A stretch of DNA of 64,000 nt from Prochlorococcus marinus str. MIT 9312 (lineage in GTDB: Bacteria > Cyanobacteriota > Cyanobacteriia > PCC-6307 > Cyanobiaceae): NCBI RefSeq assembly GCF_000012645.1, contig NC_007577.1, positions 434,001-498,000 of the forward strand. Direction: 5' to 3'. A program made the position numbers and the translations under genes. Shown here piece by piece: positions 45,449 through 55,608 of the stretch (position 1 is the stretch's first letter; each line of letters starts with the position of its first letter). The notes beneath the pieces are model-generated. The model was not told where the DNA came from and did no database searches. It saw nothing but the letters and a program-made list of their open reading frames with translations.

Positions 45449-46108
45449 ATGCCTTCTTCTATTAAAAGTTTTTTAAAAGAATGGGGTCTACTAATTCTAC
45501 TAACTTTTTTTGTTTCTTCTTGTAGATCTTTTTTCGCTGAACCTCGTTATATCCCCTCTGGTTCAATGCTCCCAGAATTACAAATAAACGATAGGTTAAT
45601 TATTGAAAAGTTCTCTCTGAGGAACTCTTTACCAAGAAGAGGAGATATTGTAGTTTTTAAATCTCCTTACTCATTTGATGAAAAACTAATTTCATCGAGA
45701 TCTAAGCCGTTACCAAACAAAAGATATTGTTTTTTTATGAGTTTTCCTCCAATGTCTTTTATTCCTGGTTTGAGGGACCAAGCTTGCGATGCTTATATCA
45801 AAAGAGTAGTTGCGCTCCCTGGAGAAATTGTAAGTGTAAATACTAATGGTGAAGTAATAATAAATAATAAATTAATTCCTGAACCTTATGTAACTTATAA
45901 GTGCTCATTATCCCTTTTTAATAGATGTGGTGAATTTGAAAATATAAAAGTTCCTAAAGATCATTTTTTAGTTTTAGGCGATAATAGGTCAAATAGCTGG
46001 GATGGAAGATATTGGCCTGGAAGTAAATTTCTTCACAAAAATGAGATTATTGGAAGAGCTTATTTAAGATTTTGGCCTCTTAGTAAAGCTGGCTTTTTTA
46101 ATAATTAA
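45449..46108 (+). CDS. lepB: Signal peptidase I
   Basis: A 219-residue membrane-anchored peptidase that removes signal peptides on the outer face of the membranes. The nucleophile serine is in YIPSGSMLPEL (Ser39) and the general-base lysine in AYIKRVVALPGE (Lys118), both correctly placed. An insertion around 80-110 (containing CFFMSFPPMSF) is typical of the cyanobacterial enzyme, and the final block GDNRSNSWDGRYWP is present. One hydrophobic N-terminal segment acts as anchor. It lies 29 bases after the ArsC-like gene and is convergent with the phosphatase gene. Confidence 0.95.
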   Translation: MPSSIKSFLKEWGLLILLTFFVSSCRSFFAEPRYIPSGSMLPELQINDRLIIEKFSLRNSLPRRGDIVVFKSPYSFDEKLISSRSKPLPNKRYCFFMSFPPMSFIPGLRDQACDAYIKRVVALPGEIVSVNTNGEVIINNKLIPEPYVTYKCSLSLFNRCGEFENIKVPKDHFLVLGDNRSNSWDGRYWPGSKFLHKNEIIGRAYLRFWPLSKAGFFNN

Positions 46109-46163
46109 AGCCTTTATTTTAAATCTGACTGTATCAAAATAATTTTTTAAAAAGCGTTTTAAT

Positions 46164-47492
46164 TTAAAGCGCTCCAGAAGCAGTTGAATCAATGACACCT
46201 CCTAGATGAGTTGTGATATTTAGAGCACTAATTACAGGGGCTTTACTGGGATCTTTAAAAATGTCAATTATAGTTATGCCACCATTACCTTGTTTTATCA
46301 TCCAGATATTTGAATAATTAATCCCAAGTATATTGCAAATCAGAGTTTTATTGACTGCATCATGAGCGACTACAAGGCTTAAATCATTATCTTTTTGAGA
46401 TAGACAAATTTTGTCAAAAGCTTCTATGGACCTTTCTGATACATCTTTTATAGATTCCCCTTCGGGCATTATTACTTCTTCAGGTTTATCATGCCAATTT
46501 TTTAGCAAAACAGGCCACTTTTCTCTGATTTCTGATTCCAGTTTACCCTCCCATAATCCGTGACTAATTTCTACAAGTGAATCTATTTTTTCTATTTTTA
46601 AATCTTTATTATTTTGAACAATTATTTGTGCAGTCTCGTAAGGCCTATCCATTGAACTTGAAAATGCCTTATTGAAAGAAATATTTCTCAAATATTCAAA
46701 AGTCTTTCTCGCTTGATCTTTACCGTTTTCGTTTAGTGGGATATCAATTTGGCCTTGGAATCTACCTTCTTTGTTCCAGTTTGTTTCACCATGCCTTATT
46801 AGGAAAATTCTTGAATCTCCAATTTGATTGGGAATGTTTTTATTAAGATGAGATGTTTGATTTAAACATTCAATTTGTGTGTTAAAAGATTTACCATGAA
46901 TTGAAAGATTGAGAATTGAAAAAGAAGCATTCTCTAATCTTATTTTTCTAAAGCCTTGGGTAGGCTTTCCCAATGACAAAAGGATTAAACATCTTAGAAT
47001 TGCATTATGCCCAACTACTAAAATATTTACATCATCTTTGTCTAAATAAATTCTCAAAATATTTTCTAAAAAATTTGTTGCTTGTTCAAATAAATCTTGA
47101 ATTGGTTTATATGTTTTACCGTCACTTCTTTTTAAAATAAGATTTTCTGGATCATTTTTCCAAATAGGATAAATTTCTGGAAATTTGTTTTTTATTTCAT
47201 CAATTTTTATACCAGACCATTCACTAAGGTCTACCTCTAACAAATTATTATCGAATGTAATTTCTTGTTCTTTGTTGAAGCTTTCTTTAATTGTTTTCGC
47301 AGTCTCTGCAGCTCTCACGAGAGGTGACGAATAGATTTTATCGAAGTTTATTTTTGATAATGCTTTTCCTGCTTTGAGTGCTTGTTCGTATCCTTCATCA
47401 GTTAATAATGAATCATCTGTCCGTCCTTGAATTAATCCTTTTGCATTGAAACTACTTAGTCCATGCCTAACCAAAACTAATCTTATAGTCAT
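46164..47492 (-). CDS. Two-domain histidine phosphatase (phosphoglycerate-mutase-like)
   Basis: A 442-residue protein with two fused histidine phosphatase domains. The first RHG motif is in LVRHGLSSFNAKG near residue 8, the second in LIRHGETNWNKEGRFQGQID near residue 231; each has its later acidic and His residues (VVGHNAILR and VVAHDAVNK). Cofactor-dependent phosphoglycerate mutases and PGM-like phosphatases such as phosphoserine phosphatases share this fold, and I cannot tell which reaction each domain catalyses. It is convergent with lepB and divergent from the CPBP gene. A hairpin lies between the latter two. Confidence 0.85.
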   Translation of the reverse strand: MTIRLVLVRHGLSSFNAKGLIQGRTDDSLLTDEGYEQALKAGKALSKINFDKIYSSPLVRAAETAKTIKESFNKEQEITFDNNLLEVDLSEWSGIKIDEIKNKFPEIYPIWKNDPENLILKRSDGKTYKPIQDLFEQATNFLENILRIYLDKDDVNILVVGHNAILRCLILLSLGKPTQGFRKIRLENASFSILNLSIHGKSFNTQIECLNQTSHLNKNIPNQIGDSRIFLIRHGETNWNKEGRFQGQIDIPLNENGKDQARKTFEYLRNISFNKAFSSSMDRPYETAQIIVQNNKDLKIEKIDSLVEISHGLWEGKLESEIREKWPVLLKNWHDKPEEVIMPEGESIKDVSERSIEAFDKICLSQKDNDLSLVVAHDAVNKTLICNILGINYSNIWMIKQGNGGITIIDIFKDPSKAPVISALNITTHLGGVIDSTASGAL

Positions 47493-47503
47493 TATATAAA
47501 TTT

Positions 47504-47529
47504 GAGAATGATTATAATTTAATCATCTC
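47504..47529. repeat. Imperfect inverted repeat between phosphatase and CPBP genes
   Basis: GAG-A-ATGATTA and TAATCAT-CTC flank a five-base loop (47504-47529), one bulged A in a ten-pair stem. It is in the divergent promoter region and may be an operator or part of a 5' leader. AT-rich bias lowers its significance. Confidence 0.3.
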
Positions 47530-47608
47530 ATGGCGTGATAAAAATAGGTATATCAATATTAGAGATTTCAATGAAAACTAACTATAATTTTAAACTTTAT
47601 AATAAATT

Positions 47609-48970
47609 ATGATCTTTAAAAATATTTCTAAAACGAAACTTTCATTAGCTTTAATTTCTCTTGTCATAACTTTCTTCGTATGGCAACAAGGGTTAAGAGA
47701 TAGTTTGAGTAGACCATCTGTTTCATTTGATATAAGTCAAAAGGAACAAGAAATTGTTGAATTAGCGGTCCAATCAATACCAACAAACCTTAAAAAATTT
47801 TTTATCACAAATGATCCTATTGATCAAATAAATAATTCACTCTCTGAGGTCTCATTTAATGAACTTTCAGAAAGAAATAAATTAATTCGAATAATTTCTT
47901 TAGAATCAAATGAATCTTTAATCTTTAAGAATAGATCTAAAGAGTTTGAGAATAAAAACTATAACTTACTAATTGATGAGATACAAAAAAAATCCAATAA
48001 TAATTCTTATAATCCAAATTCTGAAAAGTTTGATTTTTTTAAAAGGGATAGATTTTTATATCACCTTTTAAGCAAGAAATTTGATTTTGACGATAGTTCA
48101 GTAATAACAAAATCATTTTCAAGCAAAATGTTTTTAAAAATATTAGCCATTAGATTAATACCACTTTTGACAATATTGCTTGGCTCTATACTAGCTTTAA
48201 AAACATTATGGACAGCCATATCTTTGAAAAAATTTGTGTGGAAAGAAATTAAATCCTTAGACTTAGAATTAATAGATATGGTTTTATTAATTGCAGGTGG
48301 ATTTGTTGTTTTAGGAGAAGTGGTCTCACCTTTGTTTTCAATAAGTTTAGTTGAACTTATTTCTAAAAATATCTCAAATGAGTTGTCTCAATCTCTGAAA
48401 ATTTTCTTTGGATATCTTTTTATGGCTATTCCTCCATTATGGATAGTTTATTATCAAATTAAATCTTTGAATGGTGAATTTAGTTTAAAAAAAGATTATT
48501 TTCAGTTCAATTTTTTGCCAATAAAAGACGCAATTATACAAGGAATTAAAGGTTGGTTAACAATTGTTCCTTTTGTTTTATTGATTTCTCTAATTATGAA
48601 TAGTCTGATCGATAATCAAAATGGTAGTAATCCTTTGCTTGAAATTGTACTTAATAATAATAATTATTTATCATTTATTCTTTTATTTTTAACAACAACT
48701 CTACTGGCTCCTTTATTTGAGGAGATTATATTTCGCGGTATTTTACTACCAACTCTTTCAAGAGATTTTGGAATAATTTTGGGCATCATAGTTTCCGCTT
48801 TTATCTTTGCTTTAGCTCATTTAAGTCTGGGAGAAATGCCGCCATTATTTGTTCTAGGAATAGGACTAGGAATTACAAGAATTGCATCAGGGAGTTTGCT
48901 ATCTTCAGTAATTATGCATTCTTTATGGAATGGATTGACCTTTTTAAATTTGTTCTTATTGAGAACATAA
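47609..48970 (+). CDS. CPBP family intramembrane metalloprotease
   Basis: A 453-residue protein with an extracytoplasmic N-terminal half (about 35-170, after one helix) and a polytopic C-terminal half. The CPBP (ABI) motif EEIIFRGILLPTL is at about 373-385 with the later histidines in LAHLSLGEM and IMHSLWNGLTF. Such intramembrane proteases act on membrane proteins, including prenylated proteins in eukaryotes, and many cyanobacterial members are uncharacterised. The extended N-terminal region is longer than in minimal CPBPs. It is divergent from the histidine phosphatase gene. Confidence 0.9.
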   Translation: MIFKNISKTKLSLALISLVITFFVWQQGLRDSLSRPSVSFDISQKEQEIVELAVQSIPTNLKKFFITNDPIDQINNSLSEVSFNELSERNKLIRIISLESNESLIFKNRSKEFENKNYNLLIDEIQKKSNNNSYNPNSEKFDFFKRDRFLYHLLSKKFDFDDSSVITKSFSSKMFLKILAIRLIPLLTILLGSILALKTLWTAISLKKFVWKEIKSLDLELIDMVLLIAGGFVVLGEVVSPLFSISLVELISKNISNELSQSLKIFFGYLFMAIPPLWIVYYQIKSLNGEFSLKKDYFQFNFLPIKDAIIQGIKGWLTIVPFVLLISLIMNSLIDNQNGSNPLLEIVLNNNNYLSFILLFLTTTLLAPLFEEIIFRGILLPTLSRDFGIILGIIVSAFIFALAHLSLGEMPPLFVLGIGLGITRIASGSLLSSVIMHSLWNGLTFLNLFLLRT

Positions 48971-49065
48971 AGAATTGAATTTTATTACTTGCGAATCAAA
49001 TCAAAAGATGTTTATTTGATTTATAACACTTCTTTTATTCCAAAATAAATAATAGATGGATCCTT

Positions 49066-49485
49066 ATGATAAAAAATCTTTTTTTTAAAAAAAAAGTTTC
49101 ATACCAAAGTCAGAAAAATTCACAAAAAATATCTAAAATAAATATCCAATTAATGCATAAAATATTCGACACCATTAATATCTCTATCTTAGTTTTAATT
49201 TTTACATTATTTTTCTTGTCTTTTGAAAGCCAAAGGAAATGGTCAAATATTTATAAAACTTTATCTAAAACACAAGCGATGAATAATAATCTCATTGACT
49301 ATATTTCTAAAACAGAACAGTATTATATTACCGAACTTGATTCAATTAGTACTCATAGAAAGACTAAACCTGAAGATTTAATTTATCTCAATATAATTAA
49401 AGATAAAAAAGAAAGTCTTTTCAAGAAAAATTTTAGAAGCTTAATTGAAGGTTTAAGAGATAGCAAATATCAAAGGGGATATTGA
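49066..49485 (+). CDS. FtsL-like bitopic membrane protein upstream of ftsI
   Basis: A 139-residue protein with a basic N-terminal tail (1-34), one membrane helix (about 36-53, INISILVLIFTLFFLSFESQ) and an extracytoplasmic helical segment (SQRKWSNIYKTLSKTQAMNN) that could form a short coiled coil. It lies directly upstream of ftsI and overlaps it by four bases (ATGA), the position and topology of FtsL in many bacteria. Sequence similarity to FtsL is too low to see by eye, so identity is inferred from topology and synteny only. Confidence 0.65.
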   Translation: MIKNLFFKKKVSYQSQKNSQKISKINIQLMHKIFDTINISILVLIFTLFFLSFESQRKWSNIYKTLSKTQAMNNNLIDYISKTEQYYITELDSISTHRKTKPEDLIYLNIIKDKKESLFKKNFRSLIEGLRDSKYQRGY

Positions 49486-51236
49486 TGAGAAAATATAAAA
49501 AAATTGTTCAAATTATACCTCTTGATAAAAGGAGATTTAAATTACTCTATATTTTTAGCTTGCTAATGATATTTTGTTTGTTTGGTAGGTTAGTTAACTT
49601 GCAAGTCTTTAATGCCTCAGATTTGAAAAAGAAAGCGAGATTAATACAATCTTCTACAACTAACGCCTTGAAAAAAAGGAGATCGATTGTTGACAGAAAT
49701 AATAGACTCATTGCTTACGATAAACCCCTTTATAAGCTGTGGGCTCATCCAAGATATTTTAATTTTCCTGGTGATTCTATTAAAGAAGTTCGTAGCATTG
49801 AAGAAGTTGCGAAAAAATTATCACCTATTTTGGATATTAAAGATAAAAAACTCTTGGAAAAATTTAATGACAAAAGCAGCGGCATCATGCTTTTGGATAA
49901 AATTTCTGAAGAAAAAGCAGAAAAGATTAAAAACCTTCAAATAAGCGGACTTGATTTGTTTAAATACTCTCAAAGATATTATCCACAAGGGGAACTTTAT
50001 TCCAATCTTGTTGGTTTTGTTAATGATGAGAATAAAGGTTCAGCAGGTTTAGAGCTTCATTTGGATAATCAAATTAAAGTTTTTAATAAAAGTAATCTAA
50101 TAAAAAGAGGAGGAGATGGCACCCCTCTGCCTGATAATTCAGCTCCAGGTGATTTTATTTATGATTACAAGAGTTTAGGTCTAACTATAGATTCAAAATT
50201 ACAGAAAGCGTCATTAAATGCATTGTCAAAGCAAATAAGTAAATGGAAAGCAAAGAAGGGATTTGCCATGGTTATGGATGTTAATAATGGTCAGATTCTT
50301 TCCTTGGTTGCAGTGCCTTCATATGATCCGAATAAATTTTGGCAGTATGATTCTGAACTCTTTAGAGGTTGGTATTCTCAAGATTTATTTGAGCCGGGTT
50401 CAACTTTTAAGCCTATTAATCTTGCCTTAGCGTTAGAAGAAAAAGTAATCCAAAAAGATGGTTTAGTTGAAGATAGCGGAAAGATTAATGTTGGAGGATG
50501 GACACTTTCTAATTGGGATAAAAAAGGTAATGGATACATTGATTATCCAAAAGTATTGCAGGTTTCAAGTAATGTTGGGATGGTAAAAATAATGCAAAAT
50601 TTAGAGCCTAGAGTTTATTGGGATTGGCTGAAGAATTTAGGTATAAATAAAAATTTAGAGACTGACTTATATGAATCAACTGCAGGCCAATTAAAGAGAA
50701 AAGATTTATTCGTAAATCAATCAATAGAGCCTGCTGTGGCTTCTTTTGGGAAGGGTTTCTCAATCTCGCCACTTAAATTGGCTCAACTTCATGCGGCTCT
50801 AGCTAATGGCGGTTTTGAAGTTACTCCCCATGTAACCTCAAATTTCAAAGAAAGAGTAAATCAAAACTCAAAAAAACAATTTTTTTCTCCTGAGGTCTCT
50901 AAAATTGTTCTTGAATGGATGGAGAGCGTGGTTGATAAAGGTAGTGGATCTGGAGTGAAAATTGAGGGTTATAGAATAGCTGGAAAAACAGGGACTTCTC
51001 AAAAAGCTTTAAATGGTGTGTATACAAGTAAAAAAGTTTGTAGTTTTGTCGCCACCTTACCAGTAAATGATCCGAAATATGTTGTCCTTGTTGTCGTTGA
51101 TGAGCCATCAAAATTATATGCATATGGTTCAACTGTTGCAGTACCAGTTGCGAAAGAAATTATCGAGAGTTTAATAGTAATTGAAAAAATACCTCCTAAG
51201 GTTAAAGGTCATGGAATGATTGTTAAAAAACTCTAA
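49482..51236 (+). CDS. ftsI: Septal peptidoglycan transpeptidase (PBP3-type)
   Basis: A 584-residue class B penicillin-binding protein that crosslinks septal peptidoglycan. After an N-terminal anchor (about 23-44) the pedestal domain contains the RRSIVDRNNRLIAYDKPLYK region; the catalytic motifs are SxxK in PGSTFKPIN (about 306), SSN in SSNVGMVKIM, and KTG in IAGKTGTSQK. All three are intact. It overlaps the preceding ftsL-like gene by four bases. It is followed by tal after 91 bases. Confidence 0.95.
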   Translation: MMRKYKKIVQIIPLDKRRFKLLYIFSLLMIFCLFGRLVNLQVFNASDLKKKARLIQSSTTNALKKRRSIVDRNNRLIAYDKPLYKLWAHPRYFNFPGDSIKEVRSIEEVAKKLSPILDIKDKKLLEKFNDKSSGIMLLDKISEEKAEKIKNLQISGLDLFKYSQRYYPQGELYSNLVGFVNDENKGSAGLELHLDNQIKVFNKSNLIKRGGDGTPLPDNSAPGDFIYDYKSLGLTIDSKLQKASLNALSKQISKWKAKKGFAMVMDVNNGQILSLVAVPSYDPNKFWQYDSELFRGWYSQDLFEPGSTFKPINLALALEEKVIQKDGLVEDSGKINVGGWTLSNWDKKGNGYIDYPKVLQVSSNVGMVKIMQNLEPRVYWDWLKNLGINKNLETDLYESTAGQLKRKDLFVNQSIEPAVASFGKGFSISPLKLAQLHAALANGGFEVTPHVTSNFKERVNQNSKKQFFSPEVSKIVLEWMESVVDKGSGSGVKIEGYRIAGKTGTSQKALNGVYTSKKVCSFVATLPVNDPKYVVLVVVDEPSKLYAYGSTVAVPVAKEIIESLIVIEKIPPKVKGHGMIVKKL

Positions 51237-51327
51237 AATTTTCTCATTTATATAAATATTTAGTTCATTATTTGATGATTTCATTAGGAATTAAAGCTAG
51301 TTTATATATACGTATGATTATCTAGAT

Positions 51328-52329
51328 ATGAAATCAATTTTAGAACAATTGTCCTCAATGACTGTTGTTGTTGCAGATACTGGTGATTTAGATTCGATAA
51401 AAAAATTTCAGCCAAGGGACGCTACTACTAATCCATCTTTAATACTAGCTGCAGCTAAGAACCCTGATTATGTGAAATTAATTGATAAAGCTATAGAAAG
51501 TTCAGAAAATACATTGCCCAATGGATTCTCTGAAATTGAATTAATTAAAGAAACTGTTGACCAAGTTTCAGTATTTTTTGGAAAAGAAATATTGAAAATT
51601 ATTTCAGGGCGCGTATCGACAGAAGTTGACGCAAGACTTAGCTTTGACACCGAAGCTACGGTAAAAAAAGCAAGAAAATTAATCAATCTTTACAAAAATT
51701 TTGGCATTGAAAAGGAAAGAATCTTAATTAAGATTGCCGCAACGTGGGAAGGAATTAAAGCAGCTGAAATTTTGGAAAAAGAGGGTATTAAATGCAACTT
51801 AACCTTACTTTTTAACTTCTGCCAAGCGGTAACTTGTGCGAATGCAAATATAACCTTAATTTCTCCGTTCGTTGGTCGTATATTAGATTGGCATAAAGCA
51901 AAAACTGGTAAAACTAGTTTTATAGGTGCTGAAGACCCAGGTGTTATTTCGGTTACGCAGATTTATAAGTATTTTAAAGAAAAAGGATTCAAGACAGAAG
52001 TAATGGGAGCTAGTTTTAGAAATCTTGATGAAATAAAAGAATTAGCAGGTTGCGATCTTTTAACAATAGCACCAAAATTTCTAGAGGAACTAAAAAGAGA
52101 AAAAGGAGTTTTGATTAGGAAATTAGATGCAAGTACCAAAATAAATAATTCTATTGACTATAAATTTGAGGAAAAAGACTTTAGATTGAGTATGTTAGAA
52201 GATCAAATGGCCAGTGAGAAGCTTAGTGAAGGTATCACAGGATTCAGTAAGGCTATAGAAGAATTAGAAGAACTCCTAATAGAGAGATTATCAGAAATGA
52301 AAAATCATAAATTAATTTCTGCCAACTAA
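51328..52329 (+). CDS. tal: Transaldolase
   Basis: This 333-residue enzyme moves a dihydroxyacetone unit between sugar phosphates in the pentose phosphate pathway. The active-site lysine is in [13 protein letters not shown] (about residue 133), with [20 protein letters not shown] at the N-terminus and [20 protein letters not shown] in the middle. Length is that of the long bacterial TalB type. In Prochlorococcus the enzyme supports dark carbon metabolism and is often carried as a phage gene as well; this copy is chromosomal. It is convergent with the GGR-like gene. Confidence 0.97.
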   Translation: MKSILEQLSSMTVVVADTGDLDSIKKFQPRDATTNPSLILAAAKNPDYVKLIDKAIESSENTLPNGFSEIELIKETVDQVSVFFGKEILKIISGRVSTEVDARLSFDTEATVKKARKLINLYKNFGIEKERILIKIAATWEGIKAAEILEKEGIKCNLTLLFNFCQAVTCANANITLISPFVGRILDWHKAKTGKTSFIGAEDPGVISVTQIYKYFKEKGFKTEVMGASFRNLDEIKELAGCDLLTIAPKFLEELKREKGVLIRKLDASTKINNSIDYKFEEKDFRLSMLEDQMASEKLSEGITGFSKAIEELEELLIERLSEMKNHKLISAN

Positions 52330-52330
52330 A

Positions 52331-52356
52331 TTTAAGTTTTAATTAAAAAAACTAAA
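52331..52356. terminator. Bidirectional hairpin between tal and the GGR-like gene
   Basis: TTTA-A-GTTTT (52331-52340) pairs with AAAACTAAA (52348-52356) around a short loop, with one bulged A, in the narrow gap between two convergent genes. It reaches into the stop codon of the GGR-like gene. A T-rich run is present in both directions only weakly, so the call is tentative. Confidence 0.35.
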
Positions 52357-53485
52357 TCCCACTCTTTGTTAAAAGCCTTTTTATAACTCTTTTTGCTATG
52401 TCTTCATAATTCATTTCCCCTGATAATATTTGGGCAATACGTTTAGGTGCTGTTTTTCTTTTGACACCTAATTGATATCCTGTTCTCGGAAATCTATAAA
52501 AGACCTGCGCAATCCTTCTCCCCCAAGCCATTGATCTCCCCCAATTGTTGTTAATTTCTGTTGTGTAAAGATTTAAATCATGTACTTTCCCAGTTAGGCA
52601 TTGATCTATGCATTCTGCAGCATAAAAACTGCTAATTAAAGAAGGTCTAATTCCTTCAGCTAAAAATGGATCGCATAGAGAGGCTGCATCTCCAACCGCT
52701 AAAACTTTATCATTATTTATTGGGTGGAGGCCATTCCATATTCTCAATTTCTTATTAATTGTTTTGTAAGACAAATCATCAAATCCGAAGCTTCTAATAA
52801 CTTGATTATTTATAGTCTGATTTTCTAGAAGACCGTTATTTATAAAAGTACCTAAACCAATATTTAAGCTCTCTTTTAGGGGGAATGCCCATGCAAATCC
52901 ATATTTTATAAATCCAAACTCAAACCTAACTGCATCTCTAGGAATTGCACCTAAACCTTTCAATCTTAGTGAGATTGTGTTTGCAAATTTAGGTTTTCTT
53001 GGCCCCAATTTGAAATATCCTGCCCATTTGGATTGAGATCCGTCTGCAACAACAAGAAATTCAGATATATATTTTCTTTTGTTATTGCACGTAATTTCCC
53101 ATTTATCATTTTTTTTTATGATTTTTTCTACTAATACTGGCCTTATTATTTGAACTCCATTCCTCAAGGATTCATCTAGTAATAATTGATCAAGTTTCTC
53201 TCTTTTAATAATCCAAAAAGGCGATTCACCAGTAAGATCAGCGGTCACATTATCAGAAGCCTTCCATCTGAATTCAACATTCTTAATTTTTGACTCTATG
53301 GAATCTTTTATGTCTAAAGGTAGAAATTTTTGCATTGAAGACGCCATTCCTCCGGCACATGGTTTGTAATCTTGGCAATTTTCTTTTTCAATAACTAGAA
53401 CAGAATATCCTTTTTTTGATAGGTTAAGAGCGGAAGAAGATCCTGATAAACCTCCACCAATTATTACGACATCAAATTCTTTCAA
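52352..53485 (-). CDS. Geranylgeranyl-reductase-family flavoprotein
   Basis: A 377-residue FAD-dependent oxidoreductase. The ADP-binding motif [20 protein letters not shown] starts at residue 5, followed by [12 protein letters not shown] and the conserved FAD contact [18 protein letters not shown] (about 265). The pattern matches the ChlP/geranylgeranyl reductase family that reduces isoprenoid double bonds, but the main ChlP is longer, so this is likely a paralogue with another substrate. Its start overlaps the stop of frr by four bases, placing an isoprenoid-type enzyme in a translation operon. Confidence 0.83.
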   Translation of the reverse strand: MKEFDVVIIGGGLSGSSSALNLSKKGYSVLVIEKENCQDYKPCAGGMASSMQKFLPLDIKDSIESKIKNVEFRWKASDNVTADLTGESPFWIIKREKLDQLLLDESLRNGVQIIRPVLVEKIIKKNDKWEITCNNKRKYISEFLVVADGSQSKWAGYFKLGPRKPKFANTISLRLKGLGAIPRDAVRFEFGFIKYGFAWAFPLKESLNIGLGTFINNGLLENQTINNQVIRSFGFDDLSYKTINKKLRIWNGLHPINNDKVLAVGDAASLCDPFLAEGIRPSLISSFYAAECIDQCLTGKVHDLNLYTTEINNNWGRSMAWGRRIAQVFYRFPRTGYQLGVKRKTAPKRIAQILSGEMNYEDIAKRVIKRLLTKSGI

Positions 53486-54030
53486 ACTTTTAGAATTTCC
53501 TTCTCTTTTTCGGATAATTTAGTTTCTATTAAGGCAATAAATTTATTGGTAATTTTCTGAATTTCAGATTGATTATCTCTTGATTCGTCAATAGAAATAA
53601 GACCATCTTTTTCGTCTTTTTTTTCTTTATCAACAGCATCTCTTCTAATATTCCTTAAAGCTACTTTTCCTTCCTCTGCATATTTAGAAGCTAATTTACA
53701 AAATTCCTTTCTTCTTTCCTCTGTTAAGGGAGGAACATTTATTCTTATTACTTTACCATCATTATTTGGAGTAATACCTAAATCGCTCATGGAAATAGAT
53801 TTTTCTATAGCTTGCAAACATGAAATATCGAAAGGTTGTATTGAAATTGTTTGTGAATCAACAGTACTTATTGTGGCAAGAGATTTGATTGGTGTTTCTG
53901 CACCATAGTACTCAACACTTATTCTGTCTAACAATGAAGCATTAGCTCTCCCAGTTCTTATAGTATTAAAGTTTCTTTGCGTGGCTTCAATACTTTTATT
54001 CATGTTTTCTTGAATTTCTTGTTCTTTCAT
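53482..54030 (-). CDS. frr: Ribosome recycling factor
   Basis: RRF splits post-termination ribosomes together with EF-G. The 182-residue protein has the family landmarks: [74 protein letters not shown] and [20 protein letters not shown]. It follows pyrH by 22 bases, the usual bacterial pyrH-frr order, and overlaps the GGR-like gene start by four bases. Nothing unusual in the coding sequence. Confidence 0.97.
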   Translation of the reverse strand: MKEQEIQENMNKSIEATQRNFNTIRTGRANASLLDRISVEYYGAETPIKSLATISTVDSQTISIQPFDISCLQAIEKSISMSDLGITPNNDGKVIRINVPPLTEERRKEFCKLASKYAEEGKVALRNIRRDAVDKEKKDEKDGLISIDESRDNQSEIQKITNKFIALIETKLSEKEKEILKV

Positions 54031-54052
54031 AATAAAAAAATTTAAATAAGCT

Positions 54053-54757
54053 TTAACTAATTAATGAACCTATAGCCTCCCCAGCGACAGCTTTAGAGAT
54101 GTTCCCTTTTTTGAATATATCAAATACCATAATAGGGATATTATTGTCTTTGCAAAGCGCAATTGCAGTACTGTCCATTACTGCGATTTCATCACTAAGA
54201 ACTTGTTGATAACTGAGATTGGTATATTTTTTTGCGTCTTGAAATTTATTGGGATCACAATTATATACTCCATCAACTTTGGTGGCTTTCATGACAACCT
54301 CAGCATTTATCTCTGCTGCCCTAAGAGCTGCCGTCGTGTCAGTTGTGAAAAATGGATTTCCGCACCCACCTCCGAAAACAACAACCCTACCTTTTTCTAG
54401 GTGCCTCATGGCCCTTCTTCTAATATAGGGCTCTGCAATTTCCTGCATTTCTATTGCAGTTTGAACTCTGGTTGCTACTCCTACTCTTTCCAAACCATCT
54501 TGAAGTGAAATCGCATTCATTACTGTTGCTAGCATGCCCACATAATCAGCTGTCGCTCTATCCATGCCATCTGCAGAGCCTTTAAGTCCCCTAAAAATGT
54601 TCCCACCCCCAACAACTATTGCAAGTTGAATATTATTTCCGACTACTTTTGAAACGTCTTCTGCAATTGACTGAACTATAGCAGGATCAATCCCATAAGG
54701 TTTTTCACCCATTAGTGCTTCACCACTAAGTTTTAAGAGAACTCTTTTGTAAGTCAT
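54053..54757 (-). CDS. pyrH: Uridylate kinase
   Basis: This UMP kinase of the amino acid kinase fold phosphorylates UMP to UDP. The 234-residue protein begins [20 protein letters not shown], has [13 protein letters not shown] and the [18 protein letters not shown] block, and later [19 protein letters not shown]. All are typical. It precedes frr, and cobO lies upstream after 125 bases on the same strand, so a promoter is likely in that gap. Confidence 0.97.
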   Translation of the reverse strand: MTYKRVLLKLSGEALMGEKPYGIDPAIVQSIAEDVSKVVGNNIQLAIVVGGGNIFRGLKGSADGMDRATADYVGMLATVMNAISLQDGLERVGVATRVQTAIEMQEIAEPYIRRRAMRHLEKGRVVVFGGGCGNPFFTTDTTAALRAAEINAEVVMKATKVDGVYNCDPNKFQDAKKYTNLSYQQVLSDEIAVMDSTAIALCKDNNIPIMVFDIFKKGNISKAVAGEAIGSLIS

Positions 54758-54882
54758 TCAATAATCATACTTTTAAGACCTTAGCAAGTAAATGTACCGA
54801 ATTTATTTTTTGTTCAGATATTGCTTGCGTCTTTAAACATTTCTAAACCTATCTGAAGAAATTAATTAAAAATTTGTTTTAA

Positions 54883-55575
54883 CTAGAACTCAACGCACTT
54901 TTGAGCTTTTATTCCTTGTTCTTTGAAAGGATGTCTTATTAGCTTCATTTCTGTAACTAGATCAGCGTAATTGATAATAGAATCAGATGCTCCCCTTCCA
55001 GTTAAAACAACATGATTTTTTCTATTATTTAAACTTTTAAAAAAGGTGATTATTTCTTCTGAAGCAAGATAGCCAAGTTTTGTAGCTATATTAATTTCAT
55101 CAAGGATTATAAGTTTATAAGAATCATTCTTAATATATTTTTTGGCAAGTCGCCATGCTTCTTGAACTAATTTTTCATCCCTAATTCTATCTTGTGTTTC
55201 CCAAGTAAATCCCTCTCCTAATGAATGCCAAGATATGTTTGAAGACAAATTCTTCAGTGCTTTTTCTTCTCCAGTGGTCCAGCCCCCTTTAATAAATTGA
55301 ATAATTGCTACTTTATAACCGTGCCCTATTGTCCTTAATGCCATCCCTAAAGATGCAGTTGTTTTACCTTTGCCATTCCCCGTAAAAACAATCAATAATC
55401 CTTTTTTTGTTTTTCTAATTTGTAATCTTTCAGCTTGAATATCTTTTCTTTGCTGCATTCTTTTTTTATATGAGCTCTCATCGTTTTCTGGGGATAGCTT
55501 GCCTCCCATTCCAAGTTCTTTGGCTTGATTATCGAGGTTGAATATTTTCTCGGAAGATAATGGTTGCTCTTGCAT
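54883..55575 (-). CDS. cobO: Cob(I)yrinic acid a,c-diamide adenosyltransferase
   Basis: This ATP:corrinoid adenosyltransferase of the CobA/CobO type adds the adenosyl group to cob(I)alamin precursors. The P-loop is GNGKGKTTASLGMALRTIGH (about 65-85), followed by VAIIQFIKGGWTTGEEKAL and the LIILDEINIATKLGY block. The 230 residues include an N-terminal extension of about 55. It is 33 bases downstream of the recombinase gene on the same strand, so the two may be cotranscribed without a functional link. Confidence 0.94.
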   Translation of the reverse strand: MQEQPLSSEKIFNLDNQAKELGMGGKLSPENDESSYKKRMQQRKDIQAERLQIRKTKKGLLIVFTGNGKGKTTASLGMALRTIGHGYKVAIIQFIKGGWTTGEEKALKNLSSNISWHSLGEGFTWETQDRIRDEKLVQEAWRLAKKYIKNDSYKLIILDEINIATKLGYLASEEIITFFKSLNNRKNHVVLTGRGASDSIINYADLVTEMKLIRHPFKEQGIKAQKCVEF

Positions 55576-55608
55576 ATAACTCTAATTTTATTAAGTGATT
55601 ATAAATCT

